The notes: generated by a model not told the origin, from the sequence alone. 64,000 bases of DNA from CAVRUD01 sp963849635 (GCA_963849635.1 CAWKIA010000016.1:62001-126000), one strand, 5' to 3'; positions 9,068 through 18,645 are shown, numbered from the stretch's first letter. Translations and numbers: made by a program.

Positions 9068-11524
9068 TCATTGAAAACCTTCGCGGGTGGCAAGGGCCAC
9101 GGCCGCAACCCGAGAGTTGACGCCCATCTTGGCCATGATGTTGTCGACGTGATGGCCGGCGGTCTTGGGGCTAATAAAGAGGGCGTCGGCGAGATCGCGG
9201 TTCGTGGTCTTCCCGGAGACCAGGGCATGCAAGACCTCCCGCTCCCGAGGCGTCAGCCCGATCGTGATCGGCGCCCGTTCGGCGGCAGGGTGGTCCTCAG
9301 GTTCAGGGGCCGCGCCGGTTGGGGAGAATGCCAGCGCCTCGGCGACTCCAGCCGACGTGCTCAGCGCCCTGCCCGCGGTCAGCCCTGCCGCGTACGCATC
9401 GTCGCCAAGGCGTTCCCGTGTCTCGGTCGGGCCGCGCTCGTCGTGAAAGACTTCGCCGCTGATGAGCGTGCCAGTCGCTTCCTGGATCCCGGCGGCTACC
9501 CCGAGCAGGCGGGCGGCGGCGGCGGGTTGCCCGAGGCGGGTCGCGACCAGGGCGATATCGACGAGCGTCGAGCCGACGCTGCCGACGTCGCCGTGTTCCC
9601 AGAAGGTGCGCAGGCAGGCCTGACGGAGCATGAGTGAGCGCGGCAGGTCGTTCTGCTCCAGCGCGATCGAACTCAGGATTCCTTGCAGCCGCGCGGCCCC
9701 CCAGTCGACGCCGTGGTCCGTGTACATGCGCCGGCTGTGCTCGAAGAGCCGCGCGGCCGCGTCCAGGTCGCCTGAGATGCGGGCGAGGTGGCCCTTGAGT
9801 GTGTACGACACGGGGTGCCATGTGCCCGGCTCGATCTGCTGGGTGAGGGGATCAAGGTCCGCGACGATCTCCTTCAGTGCATCGATATCCCGGTTGCGCG
9901 TCGCCAGCAAACCCAAGAAAAGAGCGCCCGCACCTGCCCGATCACATCCCCATTGACCTGGAACAGGAGCCGGCTCTCGCGCTAACGCCGCCTTGGCAGT
10001 GGAAACGTCTTGCTGGACGAACGCGAGGACGCCCAGACCGCCCAGCGCCGCGGCGCGAGCCTCGCCCGAGGCGGCGTCTCCCCGGGCGAGGGCCCGGTCG
10101 ATCCAGGCGCGTCCCTCTGTAACATAGCCGCGCGTGTGGAAATACCGCTCCATCCCCGCCGACAGGCGCAGGGAAACATCGAGATCCCCGACGGTGGCCT
10201 CGGGGCGGAGCAACCAGCCGAGGGCGGCTCGGATGTTGTCGATCTCCGTGCCGAAGTGAGCCAGGGTTGCCGGTTCGCTTGCGCCGAAATCCTTCATGTA
10301 CGCGTGGTTCACGAGATCGGCGAACAGTGCCGCGTGCCGACTCCTCACCGCGGCATAGTGTCCACCCGCTTCCAGCCGCTCCTGCGCGTATTCTCGGATG
10401 GTCTCTAGCATGCGGAAGCGGGTTTCCCCGTTGGGCTGGACATCCTGGAGGACGAGACCGCCATCGACGAGGTCGGCGAGGTGGTCGAGCACGCTGTCTG
10501 GGTCCACGGTGAGTGCATTGACCGCGGTTGGTCCCAACGGGGACGGCGCGACGAGTGTCTCCGCGGTCTCGATCGTGAAGCCGCCAGCGAAGACCGCGAA
10601 CGCCTGGAGGAGCCGCTGCTGGTCGGGAGGGAGGAGATCGTAGCTCCAGGCGATCGTGTCGCGAAGCGTGCGCTGCCGGTCCGGGAGATCGCGAGGGCCG
10701 CCCGTGAGGACATTGAGCCGGTGATCGAGCCGGAGTAGGAGGGCCGCGGGCGAGAGGACGCGGGTGCGGGCGGCGGCCAGCTCGATCGCGAGTGGCAGGC
10801 CATCGAGCCGGCTGCAGATCTCTTCCACGGTCGTCAGGTTGGCGCCGGTGATGGCGAAATCGGGTCGGATCGCCTTGGCCCGCTGGGCAAAGAGGGCGAC
10901 GGCCGGCGACGAGGCATCGACCGGCTCGGTGGTCGCCGCGGGCGGAACGGATCGGCCCTCGCTGGAATGCACCGGAAGCGGCTGGATCGCATAGAGGCGC
11001 TCGCTGCCCAGGCGCAGTGCGAGGCGGCTGGTGGCCAGAATCGTCAGGCCCGCGCAGGCCGCCAGCAAGGCGGCGATGTCGGGCGCCGCATCGGTCACAT
11101 GCTCGAGATTATCGAGGACGATGAGTGTGCGCTCACGGCCGATCGCCGCGACAATCAGGTCGAGGAACGGGCGCCCATCGGAGTTGCGCACGCCAAGCAC
11201 GCTAGCCACCGTCCCGAGCACCAGGGTGGAATCGGCCACCGGCGCGAGTTCGACGAACCAGATGCCACCGGGAAAGTGCGCCTGCAACGCCGGCAAGATG
11301 CGCAAGGCAAGGCGCGTCTTGCCCACGCCCCCGGGACCGGTGAGCGTGAGGAGCCGGACACCGGGCTGCGTGAGCAGGGCACTGACGGCCGCCATTTCGC
11401 GCTCCCGCCCGACAAACGACGTCAGCAGAACCGGCAATTGTTGGGCGGCGCGCTCCGCGGCGGGCGCGGTGAAGGGGGCGAGGGGTGCAGGCCGGCGAAG
11501 ATCGAACGCGGCAACGGTACTCAT
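9068..11524 (-). CDS. STAND-type LuxR-family regulator
   Basis: 818 residues in one frame; ATG 11524 has AAGGA just upstream. An NB-ARC-like ATPase (Walker A GPGGVGKTR near residue 65, Walker B LIVLDNLEH near 130, RLDGLPLAIELAAAR near 235) is followed by AWSYDLLPP and TPR-like repeats. The C-terminal LuxR HTH starts LTPREREVLHALVSG and contains NRDLADALFISPKTAGHHV. These STAND regulators are thought to couple nucleotide and ligand binding to DNA binding; the ligand is unknown here. It is divergent from the OmpR-type response regulator at 11755. Its first ~155 codons are repeated, slightly diverged, at 18933-19402. Confidence 0.9.
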   Translation of the reverse strand: MSTVAAFDLRRPAPLAPFTAPAAERAAQQLPVLLTSFVGREREMAAVSALLTQPGVRLLTLTGPGGVGKTRLALRILPALQAHFPGGIWFVELAPVADSTLVLGTVASVLGVRNSDGRPFLDLIVAAIGRERTLIVLDNLEHVTDAAPDIAALLAACAGLTILATSRLALRLGSERLYAIQPLPVHSSEGRSVPPAATTEPVDASSPAVALFAQRAKAIRPDFAITGANLTTVEEICSRLDGLPLAIELAAARTRVLSPAALLLRLDHRLNVLTGGPRDLPDRQRTLRDTIAWSYDLLPPDQQRLLQAFAVFAGGFTIETAETLVAPSPLGPTAVNALTVDPDSVLDHLADLVDGGLVLQDVQPNGETRFRMLETIREYAQERLEAGGHYAAVRSRHAALFADLVNHAYMKDFGASEPATLAHFGTEIDNIRAALGWLLRPEATVGDLDVSLRLSAGMERYFHTRGYVTEGRAWIDRALARGDAASGEARAAALGGLGVLAFVQQDVSTAKAALAREPAPVPGQWGCDRAGAGALFLGLLATRNRDIDALKEIVADLDPLTQQIEPGTWHPVSYTLKGHLARISGDLDAAARLFEHSRRMYTDHGVDWGAARLQGILSSIALEQNDLPRSLMLRQACLRTFWEHGDVGSVGSTLVDIALVATRLGQPAAAARLLGVAAGIQEATGTLISGEVFHDERGPTETRERLGDDAYAAGLTAGRALSTSAGVAEALAFSPTGAAPEPEDHPAAERAPITIGLTPREREVLHALVSGKTTNRDLADALFISPKTAGHHVDNIMAKMGVNSRVAAVALATREGFQ

Positions 11525-11640
11525 CGGTCCTTCCGGCCAGGCTGTTTCCGCGATTGGAACGGTGGATTATTGTCGAGTATACGCGAACCTCGCCGAAGAC
11601 TGAGCGATGGCCAAATCGCCGAGTCCATTGCGCGGTCTAT

Positions 11641-11657
11641 CTTCACAGGATCTTCAT
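11641..11657 (+). promoter_or_regulatory. Candidate OmpR/PhoB-type direct-repeat operator
   Basis: CTTCAC (11641-11646) and CTTCAT (11652-11657) are direct repeats with an 11-bp period, the spacing that dimers of OmpR/PhoB-family regulators usually bind. They lie about 100 bp upstream of the OmpR-type regulator gene, between it and the divergent STAND-LuxR gene, and are conserved in repeat copy 2. Autoregulation is an inference. Confidence 0.4.
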
Positions 11658-11754
11658 AGCCATTAAGGAACGATAGCGACATTCGGCGTCGTTCTCTCAT
11701 ATGAATAGGTGCTGGCCGGGACTCAATCCCGCCAAGTGAAGCAGGGACGGGGCA

Positions 11755-12474
11755 ATGTCACGACGGACGATCCTGGTTGTCGACGATGATCCGCGGACGG
11801 TCGAGATCGTTCGCCTCAGGCTAGAGCGGGACGGATTTCGGGTCCGCGCCGCCGCCGACGGCGAGGCTGCCCTCGCCGCCGTGCGTGAGATCTCCCCCGA
11901 CCTGATCGTGCTCGATCTGATGCTCCCCAAGATCGATGGGCTCGATGTCTGCCATATTCTGCGCACGGAGCACGAGCGCGAGATCCCGATCATCATGCTC
12001 ACCGCCCGCGCCACCGAGGAGGACACCCTGCTCGGCCTCGACAGCGGCGCCGACGACTACCTCACCAAACCGTTCAGCCCGCGGGAACTCTCGGCCCGGG
12101 TGCAGGCGGTCTTGCGCCGTGCCGCCCGGACGGAGGGTGGGGAGCCCGCCACGCTTACCCTCGGCGATCTGACGGTCAATCCGCGCACCTACGCCGTGAC
12201 CCGGGCCGGTGCCGAGATCCACCTGACCCGAACCGAGTTCAGCCTGCTTGCAACCCTGATCGCCGAGCCCGAGCGCGCGTTTACCCGGCTCGAGTTGATC
12301 GACCGCGTCTTCGGCTACGCGTACGATGGGCTGGAGCGGACGATCGACGTCCACATCACCAACCTGCGCAAGAAGCTGGAACCGGTTCCCACCAGACCGC
12401 GCTACGTGCAGACGGTCTACGGCATTGGCTACCGGTTTGGCGGACGGAGTGCCCCTGATGACGATGCTGCATAG
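11755..12474 (+). CDS. OmpR-family response regulator, copy 1
   Basis: 239 residues. The receiver domain occupies residues 1-120: acidic pair VVDDDP, phospho-acceptor Asp in LIVLDLMLP, Thr in MLTARA and Lys in LTKPF. It is followed by a winged-helix DNA-binding domain (LTRTEFSLLATL, IDVHITNLRKKLE, VYGIGYRF). The partner kinase would be the gene overlapping its 3' end, but that gene is truncated in this copy (12458-12616). The complete kinase follows the identical second copy at 19633-20352. Copy 1 therefore has no kinase of its own but could be served by the intact one. Confidence 0.93.
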   Translation: MSRRTILVVDDDPRTVEIVRLRLERDGFRVRAAADGEAALAAVREISPDLIVLDLMLPKIDGLDVCHILRTEHEREIPIIMLTARATEEDTLLGLDSGADDYLTKPFSPRELSARVQAVLRRAARTEGGEPATLTLGDLTVNPRTYAVTRAGAEIHLTRTEFSLLATLIAEPERAFTRLELIDRVFGYAYDGLERTIDVHITNLRKKLEPVPTRPRYVQTVYGIGYRFGGRSAPDDDAA

Positions 12475-12616
12475 CCTCCGGTTCCGGCTCATCCTGGTCC
12501 TGATCCTGGTCACCCTGGTTCCGGTGGCGACGGTCTCGATCCTGATGCTCCAGGCAACCGATCACACGCCACTTCTGCAGCACACCCCGGACCGGGCGGA
12601 CCGGGCCGGGAGTTGA
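12458..12616 (+). pseudogene. Truncated histidine kinase, N-terminal fragment
   Basis: Starts at the same ATG overlapping the regulator stop as the intact kinase at 20336. It keeps MTMLHSLRFRL and the first membrane helix, then diverges at 12556, the right edge of the direct repeat. Nineteen unrelated codons precede a stop. It has no sensor, HAMP, His or ATPase domain. The remnant could at most make a 52-residue single-helix membrane peptide. Confidence 0.85.
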
Positions 12617-12683
12617 TGCCCTGGCCGCCGGACAGTATGATCAGGGCACCGTTTACGTCCCGCGTGTCGAAGCGGACCGGCCG

Positions 12684-15149
12684 ATGACTGCTCTGGCGCC
12701 GCTGACCACCCCATCGACGCCGCTGGTCGGGCGGGAGCGCGACCTCGCGCTCCTCGACGCGATGCTGCGCCGACCGGATCGGCGCCTCGTCACCCTGACC
12801 GGACCCGGTGGCGTCGGCAAAACCCGGCTGGCGCTGGCCGCCGCCGCGGCGCGGGCAGATGCCTTCCCGGACGGGTGCTGTTTTGTGCCTCTGGCGGCTC
12901 TGACAAACTCGGGTCTGGTGCTCCCGGCTGTCGCCGCCGCGGTCGGTGTACGCGAGGCAACTGGACGTGATCTCCCGGATGCGCTGGTCTTTCACCTCGC
13001 CGGGCGCAGATTCCTCCTGGTCCTCGACAACATGGAGCAGGTCGTCGCGGCGATAACCGATGTCGTCGCACTTCTGCGTGCCTGCGGTGAGCTGAAGGTC
13101 CTGGTGACCAGCAGGACGGCGCTTCACGTGTCAGAGGAGCAAACGTTCCCGGTCGCCCCGCTCTCGCTCCCTGCAGGAGACCGGTCACCGAATGCTGAGG
13201 TGGTTGCCGCAAGCGCCGCCGTTCAGCTTCTGGTGGCGCGCGCCGAAGCGGCCCGGCCCGGATTCGCTCTGACCGACGCGAACGCGGCGTCGGTCGCCGC
13301 GCTTTGCCGCCGCTTGGACGGGCTGCCGCTGGCGATTGAACTGGCGGCCGCGCGGTTGGCCCACCTCGGACCCGACGCGCTCCTGGCCCGCCTGACCCAC
13401 AGGCTACCGGTATTGACCGGCGGAAAGCGCGATCTCCCCGCGCGACAGCAAACGCTCCGAAGCGCGATCGCCTGGAGCTACGACCTGCTAGCAGAGCCGG
13501 ACCGGACCTTGTTCCGGCGCCTGTCAGTGTTCGTCGGCGGCTTCTCGCTTGAGGCCAGCGTGGATTTCACGGCTCGGATCAACGGGGTCACCGCGGGGCA
13601 GTCGACCGCAGCGGACGACGTCGCGTTGCTCGACGGGTTGGGCGTACTGGTGGACAGCAGCCTCATTAGCCTGGTGAGCGACCCGTCGGACGACGAACGC
13701 TACACGATGCTGGAGACGATCCGTGAGTATGCGCGGGAGCGATTAGCTGAGTCGGATGAGGTCGATGTCGTCCGTGCTCACCATGCCGCGGTCACCCTGG
13801 CTTGGGCCGATGTAGCCGCGGGCGAGCTGATCGGCCCGGATCGGGCAAGCTGGATCGCGCGGCTTGATCTGGAAAACGGGAACTGCCAGGCCGCGCTGGA
13901 CTTTGCCGAGGAGACACGCGACGCGGACTTGGCCCAACGCCTCGTCGCGGCCATGGGCCTCTATTGGGAGGCTGCCGGACACCTGACCCTTGGACGCGCC
14001 GCCGCCGCGCGGGCGCTGGCACTCGGCGAGGGTGCGGTTACACCGGCGCGAGGACAGGCACTCCAGGTCGCGACGAACCTGGCCTATCGGCAAGGTGATT
14101 ACACCCAGGCCAATGCCCTGGCCGAGGTAGGCCTGGCCGTCTGCCGCGAGTTGGCGGACCGAGAAGGGACCGCCTTCCTCCGCAATATGCAGGGTGGGAT
14201 CGCCTACGATCAGGGTGATCTCCACGCAGCGCTGGCGCTTTGGGAAGAGACGTTGGAGGTTCTGCGCACTCTGAGCAACCTGTCCGCGGCCGGGAAGGTG
14301 CTTAACAACCTGGGCCTGGTGCATCGTGTCCTCGGCCAACTCGACCAAGCGGAGGCATATCACCGCGAAGATTTGGCAATCCAACGCTCGCGTGGCGATC
14401 CGGCGGGTATGGGCTTCGCCCTGAACGGGCTCGGAGTCCTGGCACACACTCGGGGCGACCTTGCCGCAGCCCGGCGTCTGCTCGAAGAGGCGGTCGCGGT
14501 GCGTCGTGACGCCGACCCAAGGACGCTGGCCGCCAGCTTGGCTAACCTCGGTGCCGTCCTGCGCGACGCGGGCGAACTGGCGGCCGCTACAGCGTGCTAC
14601 CGCGAGAGCCTCAAGCGACGCTGGGAGCGAAGCGAAACCTTCGGCATCGCCGAGTCGCTTGCCGGTCTGGCCGCAATCGCGGCCCTCGTCGGCGAACCGC
14701 TGTTGGCGGCGCGGCTCCGGGGCGCGTTCGACGCCCTCACCCGCACCGCCGGCATCGCGGTTGCGCCCCATCAGCGCGGAGAGGAGATGACGTTTCGGCG
14801 GGCACGGGCGTTGCTCGGCACAGCGGCTTGGGACATCGCCTTCGACGAAGGTACCTATGAGCCGCTGGAACGCGCCGTTGCCGCGGGTCTGGCCCTTGAC
14901 CTGGCCTCGGCCGACTCGGCTGGGCAACCGGAGACGACCCGGTCGGCGCCGGCGGGCCTGGCCCTCTCAGCTCGTGAACGAGAGGTGCTGCTGCTGTTGG
15001 TCGAACGGCAAAGCGATCGCCAGATCGGAGCGACGCTCGGCATCAGCCACCGGACGGCGATGAACCACGTCGCCCACGTCCTCGCCAAGCTCGGTGTCGA
15101 GACGCGCGCCGCCGCCGCCGAGCGGGCCGTGAGCGAGCGCCTCCTCTGA
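12684..15149 (+). CDS. STAND-type LuxR-family regulator
   Basis: 821 residues, one frame. It has a Walker A GPGGVGKTR, a Walker B LLVLDNMEQV, RLDGLPLAIELAAAR, AIAWSYDLL and a METIREYARERL-type element, then a long set of TPR-like repeats (for example NNLGLVHRVLGQLDQAEAYH and SLANLGAVLRDAGELAAA). The C-terminal LuxR HTH begins LSAREREVLLLLVER. ATG 12684 is the first plausible start; the upstream RBS is weak. It lies just right of repeat copy 1 and directly upstream of two secreted cadherin-like protein genes on the same strand, so control of that surface block is a reasonable guess. Confidence 0.9.
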   Translation: MTALAPLTTPSTPLVGRERDLALLDAMLRRPDRRLVTLTGPGGVGKTRLALAAAAARADAFPDGCCFVPLAALTNSGLVLPAVAAAVGVREATGRDLPDALVFHLAGRRFLLVLDNMEQVVAAITDVVALLRACGELKVLVTSRTALHVSEEQTFPVAPLSLPAGDRSPNAEVVAASAAVQLLVARAEAARPGFALTDANAASVAALCRRLDGLPLAIELAAARLAHLGPDALLARLTHRLPVLTGGKRDLPARQQTLRSAIAWSYDLLAEPDRTLFRRLSVFVGGFSLEASVDFTARINGVTAGQSTAADDVALLDGLGVLVDSSLISLVSDPSDDERYTMLETIREYARERLAESDEVDVVRAHHAAVTLAWADVAAGELIGPDRASWIARLDLENGNCQAALDFAEETRDADLAQRLVAAMGLYWEAAGHLTLGRAAAARALALGEGAVTPARGQALQVATNLAYRQGDYTQANALAEVGLAVCRELADREGTAFLRNMQGGIAYDQGDLHAALALWEETLEVLRTLSNLSAAGKVLNNLGLVHRVLGQLDQAEAYHREDLAIQRSRGDPAGMGFALNGLGVLAHTRGDLAAARRLLEEAVAVRRDADPRTLAASLANLGAVLRDAGELAAATACYRESLKRRWERSETFGIAESLAGLAAIAALVGEPLLAARLRGAFDALTRTAGIAVAPHQRGEEMTFRRARALLGTAAWDIAFDEGTYEPLERAVAAGLALDLASADSAGQPETTRSAPAGLALSAREREVLLLLVERQSDRQIGATLGISHRTAMNHVAHVLAKLGVETRAAAAERAVSERLL

Positions 15150-15341
15150 GCCACAGCCCAAGGTCATCGCTTCACTCACCGCGTTCGCCCGATCACTCAG
15201 GTCGCGGCGTCCGACTATGCAGGCCGCGCTCAACACCACGCGCGTTCCGTCGCTCAATGGGTGAATCCCTGGATGCTGGGCGGCTCGCCGTGGGCCAGGA
15301 TGGTGTCGGGTCGTTCGTGCATCATCCTGGAGGACACTTCC

Positions 15342-16310
15342 TTGACCAGACGCTCCCTGATCTCCCGATTCACGGCCGTGTTCGTGCTGGCCGCCATCAT
15401 CGCCGTCCTCGGCGGCGCTCGCCCCGCCGCCGCAGTTACAGCCCCGACAGTCGTTGACCAAGATCTCGTCGTGACCTCAGGCATTACCAAGTACGTGATG
15501 GCGCCCGGCCTCCTGACCGGCGCCACTGATCCCTATGGCACCGGCCTCACGGCCCAACTGGTGTCTCAGCCCCTGCACGGCAACGTCGAGATTCTGAGCG
15601 ACGACGGCGCCTACCTCTACATGCCCGACCCCGGCTTTACCGGCCCAGACCTCTTCATGTTCGAGGCCTGGCCAGATGGGCCCGGGATCGGACTCCTCCC
15701 CAGCAACATCGCCATTGTCTGGATCTCGGTCGTTGGCCCGCTGACCGCGGTCGACGACGCCTACGTCACGCCGCAAGACACTCCCCTCGTGGTCAGCGGG
15801 TCGGGGGTGATCGCCAACGACAGCAACTCGCTCGGCAAGGTCGTTTCGGTAATTGAGATCACCCAACCGGCCGCCGGCAAGGTCGCGATGGAGGAAAACG
15901 GCGCGTTCACGTATACGCCGGATGCCGGCTTCACCGGCATCACCTCCTTCACCTACACCATTTGGGATCTGACGAGCAAGAGCACGGCCACGGTGACGAT
16001 CGATGTCCGGAAGAAATCCCACGCAGCGCCCGTCGGCCAGGACGATGCCTACGACTCGGAGAAGGACACTCCCCTCGTGATCTCGGCTCCCGGGGTGCTG
16101 GCAAACGACAGTGACTCGGACGGCGACGCGATCGCCGTCCAGGAGGTCGAGTTACTCGGCCCTGGCCAACTGACCATGTCGTCCGACGGCGCGTTCGTGT
16201 ATACGCCGGCCCCCGGCTTCACCGGCAGCACCTCCTTCACCTACACCGTCACCGACGGCTGGACCGAGAGCAAGCCCGTCACGGTCACGATCACCTTCCA
16301 GAAGAGGTAA
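15342..16310 (+). CDS. Secreted protein with cadherin-like repeats
   Basis: 322 residues from TTG 15342, chosen because GGAGG at 15329-15333 lies 8 bp upstream and the protein then starts with an ideal signal peptide (MTRRS, hydrophobic core, ARPAAA). Upstream GTG/ATG codons would bury the signal peptide. Three similar segments of about 95 residues follow. The last two contain the calcium-binding-like NDSxSxGxxxxV element, GAFxYTPxxGFTGxxSFTYT and a terminal TVTI strand, typical of tandem Ig/cadherin-like (Cadherin_5, VCBS-type) domains. It has no anchor or sorting signal, so it is probably released or attached non-covalently. It sits beside the LPDTG protein at 16504. Confidence 0.8.
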   Translation: MTRRSLISRFTAVFVLAAIIAVLGGARPAAAVTAPTVVDQDLVVTSGITKYVMAPGLLTGATDPYGTGLTAQLVSQPLHGNVEILSDDGAYLYMPDPGFTGPDLFMFEAWPDGPGIGLLPSNIAIVWISVVGPLTAVDDAYVTPQDTPLVVSGSGVIANDSNSLGKVVSVIEITQPAAGKVAMEENGAFTYTPDAGFTGITSFTYTIWDLTSKSTATVTIDVRKKSHAAPVGQDDAYDSEKDTPLVISAPGVLANDSDSDGDAIAVQEVELLGPGQLTMSSDGAFVYTPAPGFTGSTSFTYTVTDGWTESKPVTVTITFQKR

Positions 16311-16503
16311 CTCACGCCTTCGGCTCCTGCTCCGCCAGGGCGGCCCTGCCCCGGCATGCAGCGATTTCGAGTGACCTCATCCGCACGACCCAGACCGCGG
16401 CGGCGAGCTCCGCCACGGCCCAACCAACCGCACCCCGAAGCACTTGACCCGACGGTCCCGACCAGCATCGGCTCAGCCGTCGTCACACGCAAAGGAACCT
16501 GAG

Positions 16504-18594
16504 ATGAAACCGCGCCTCTCCATCTTCCCCCTCACGGCCGCGCTCGTGCTGGCCGCCATCATCGCCATTCTCAGCGCGAGTGGCCTGTCGGCCTCTCCAT
16601 TCAACACTCCCCCCGTTGCGGGCGACGCGCACTTCCAGACGGACGAGAGCGTCCCTCTGTCCATCGTCGCGCCTGGTCTGCTCGCGTACGCCAGCGATCC
16701 CGACAACAACGGGACCATGTCGCTCGACGGTTACACCTACCCGGCGAACGGCCAGTTGGTCGTCTCCCTGGTTGATGGCGCCTTCGACTACACCCCCAAC
16801 CCCGGCTTCACCGGCATCGACACTTTCACCTACACCGTCAGCGACGGCTTCGACGTGAGTGTGCCGGCGACCGTGACGATCGAGGTCTTGCCCATCTTTA
16901 TCAACAACGCGCCGGTCCCCACCACGGACGCCTACGGGACCCACGAGGGCATCGCCTTGGAAGTCGGCGCGCCAGGTGTGCTGGGCAATGACAGCGACCC
17001 GGATTTCGATCCCCTGACCGCGTCGGTCGCCCAGTTCCCCGTCAACGGCACCCTCGACTACTTCGACCCCGATGGCTCGTTCAAGTACACGCCGTCCGCC
17101 GGTTTCGTGGGCACTGACGAGTTCTACTACAACGTCTCCGACGGCACGACCAGCATGGACTGGGTCTACGTCTCGATCACCGTCGAACCGGCCGAGGTGC
17201 CGACCGATCCCGAGCCGACCCCCGAACCGGGCTGGGTCGAGGTCGTCAAGCGCGGCTGCCCGGTTGGGTACGACGCGGTCAACGCCACGATCGACGCGCT
17301 GCGGGCCGACTGCACCGACCCCATGGCGGGCACGAGCTTCATCGTCTCCGATGTCTACAAGAACATCACCAAGCAGACCGTTGACCAGGGCGGCTCCAGC
17401 GCGCAGTTCTGGGACGGCATCGCCCCGGGCAGCGTCGTGATCGAGGAGCAGGTGCCGGCCGGCTACGCCGACCCGTACTGGCAATGCACGCTCAACGGCC
17501 AGGTCCTCGTCAGCGGCCATGGGCCGGTCGCCACCTACGACCAGTTCCAAGACAGCGACGTGCTCTCCTGCGAGTTCTTCAACTTCCCGTATACCGACGA
17601 CGAAGACAGCGGACGAATCGAGGTCATCAAGTGGGTCTGCCCGGTCGGCTACGACATGGCCGCGGCCGCGCTCGACGAACTGACCCAAAATTGTGGCGGC
17701 CCGGCCGGCGGGTTCGAGTTCACCCTCTACACCGGTGGTCAGACCTTCACCAGCGGCACGACCGGTCCGATCGCCGATCCCTGGGGCCCGGCTCACGTCA
17801 TCTTCGACAACGTGCCGGCCAGCGACGACGTCGATCTGGTCGAGACGATCCCGAGCGGCTACGGCGCCCCGGTCGTCTGGTGCACCAGCACCTATAGTGG
17901 CGGCGCTCTTCTCCAGCCTACGGTCGATGCCGGTAGCATCTCCTTCAAACTGGAGCCGGGAGGCGAGGTCATCTGCAACTGGTTCAACGTCCCGGAGACC
18001 GAAGAGGAGGGCCGTCTCCTGATCGTCAAGCGGGCCTGCCCGGCCGGCTACGACGCCGAGCACGCCGCCCTCGACGAGGCGGTTCAGACCTGTGACACGG
18101 CCGCCAACGGCGTCGCGTTCACCGCCCAGGTGCCTGGCCAGACCTTCACCGCGGAGAGCGTGCCGGTCGCCGGCGATGACACTTACTCCCTCGTCGACTT
18201 CGGCCTGATCCCGGCCGGCGACGTGGCGGTCGCCGAGGAGGAGTTGGACGGCTACGAGGAGCCGGTCGTCTGGTGCACCAACAGCAGCGCCACCGACTTC
18301 GTGCAGCTCGACCTCATCGACAACTCCGGCGTGGTCTACCTGCCGGCCGGCGGCGACGCCTTCTGCCAGTGGTTCAACATCCCGACCGAGGGCGACGCGC
18401 CAGGTGACAATCCCGGCGACAAGCCTGGCAAGACCACCCCGGTCATTACCAAACTGCCGGACACCGGCACGGGCACGAGCCACCGCTCGGCGACCGGCGC
18501 GACGCTCCCGCTGGCGATCGTGCTCGGGTTTGGCGGTCTCATCGCGGCCGAAGCGCTGCGTCGGTCTCTCGTCGTGATTCGCACGCGGCGCTAG
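16504..18594 (+). CDS. Cell-wall-anchored surface protein with LPDTG signal
   Basis: 696 residues from ATG 16504 (AAAGGAA just upstream). Order of parts: signal peptide (to about residue 33); two cadherin-like repeats ending in GFTGIDTFTYTVSDG and FVGTDEFYYNVSDG; a PTDPEPTPEPG linker; three cysteine-containing repeats of about 130 residues, each opening with (I/V)(E/I)V(V/I)K, then CPVGYD or CPAGYD; and a C-terminus with LPDTG at about residue 651, a hydrophobic helix and an RRSLVVIRTRR tail. The last part is a textbook sortase sorting signal. The repeats resemble SpaA/prealbumin-like adhesin domains. The likely role is an exported adhesin or wall stalk. No sortase gene is in the window. Confidence 0.85.
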   Translation: MKPRLSIFPLTAALVLAAIIAILSASGLSASPFNTPPVAGDAHFQTDESVPLSIVAPGLLAYASDPDNNGTMSLDGYTYPANGQLVVSLVDGAFDYTPNPGFTGIDTFTYTVSDGFDVSVPATVTIEVLPIFINNAPVPTTDAYGTHEGIALEVGAPGVLGNDSDPDFDPLTASVAQFPVNGTLDYFDPDGSFKYTPSAGFVGTDEFYYNVSDGTTSMDWVYVSITVEPAEVPTDPEPTPEPGWVEVVKRGCPVGYDAVNATIDALRADCTDPMAGTSFIVSDVYKNITKQTVDQGGSSAQFWDGIAPGSVVIEEQVPAGYADPYWQCTLNGQVLVSGHGPVATYDQFQDSDVLSCEFFNFPYTDDEDSGRIEVIKWVCPVGYDMAAAALDELTQNCGGPAGGFEFTLYTGGQTFTSGTTGPIADPWGPAHVIFDNVPASDDVDLVETIPSGYGAPVVWCTSTYSGGALLQPTVDAGSISFKLEPGGEVICNWFNVPETEEEGRLLIVKRACPAGYDAEHAALDEAVQTCDTAANGVAFTAQVPGQTFTAESVPVAGDDTYSLVDFGLIPAGDVAVAEEELDGYEEPVVWCTNSSATDFVQLDLIDNSGVVYLPAGGDAFCQWFNIPTEGDAPGDNPGDKPGKTTPVITKLPDTGTGTSHRSATGATLPLAIVLGFGGLIAAEALRRSLVVIRTRR

Positions 18595-18605
18595 CTCGCT
18601 GGCTC

Positions 18606-18645
18606 GCCGGGGTCGGGCTGGGCACGTCCCCAGCCCGACCCCGGC
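18606..18645 (+). terminator. Hairpin terminator of the LPDTG gene
   Basis: A perfect 17-bp GC-rich stem (18606-18622 with 18629-18645) with a 6-nt loop, 12 bp after the stop codon. No T tract follows. Confidence 0.7.

Larger units (their letters stand above)
11055..12555. repeat. 1.5-kb direct repeat, copy 1
   Basis: Matches 18933-20433 at a constant offset of 7878 bp. It covers the N-terminal part of the STAND-LuxR gene, the intergenic promoter region, the whole response regulator and the first ~33 codons of the kinase. By eye, about 14 differences fall in the left ~700 bp and four in the last ~50 bp, while the response-regulator gene between them is identical. Confidence 0.9.

Noticed and set aside
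7742..9637. 631-residue plus-strand open frame
   Set aside because: It runs antisense across the IS481 transposase and the end of the STAND-LuxR gene and has no domain resemblance.
12556..12616. Novel C-terminus on the truncated kinase
   Set aside because: Nineteen codons of unrelated sequence after the repeat edge; no sign of selection.
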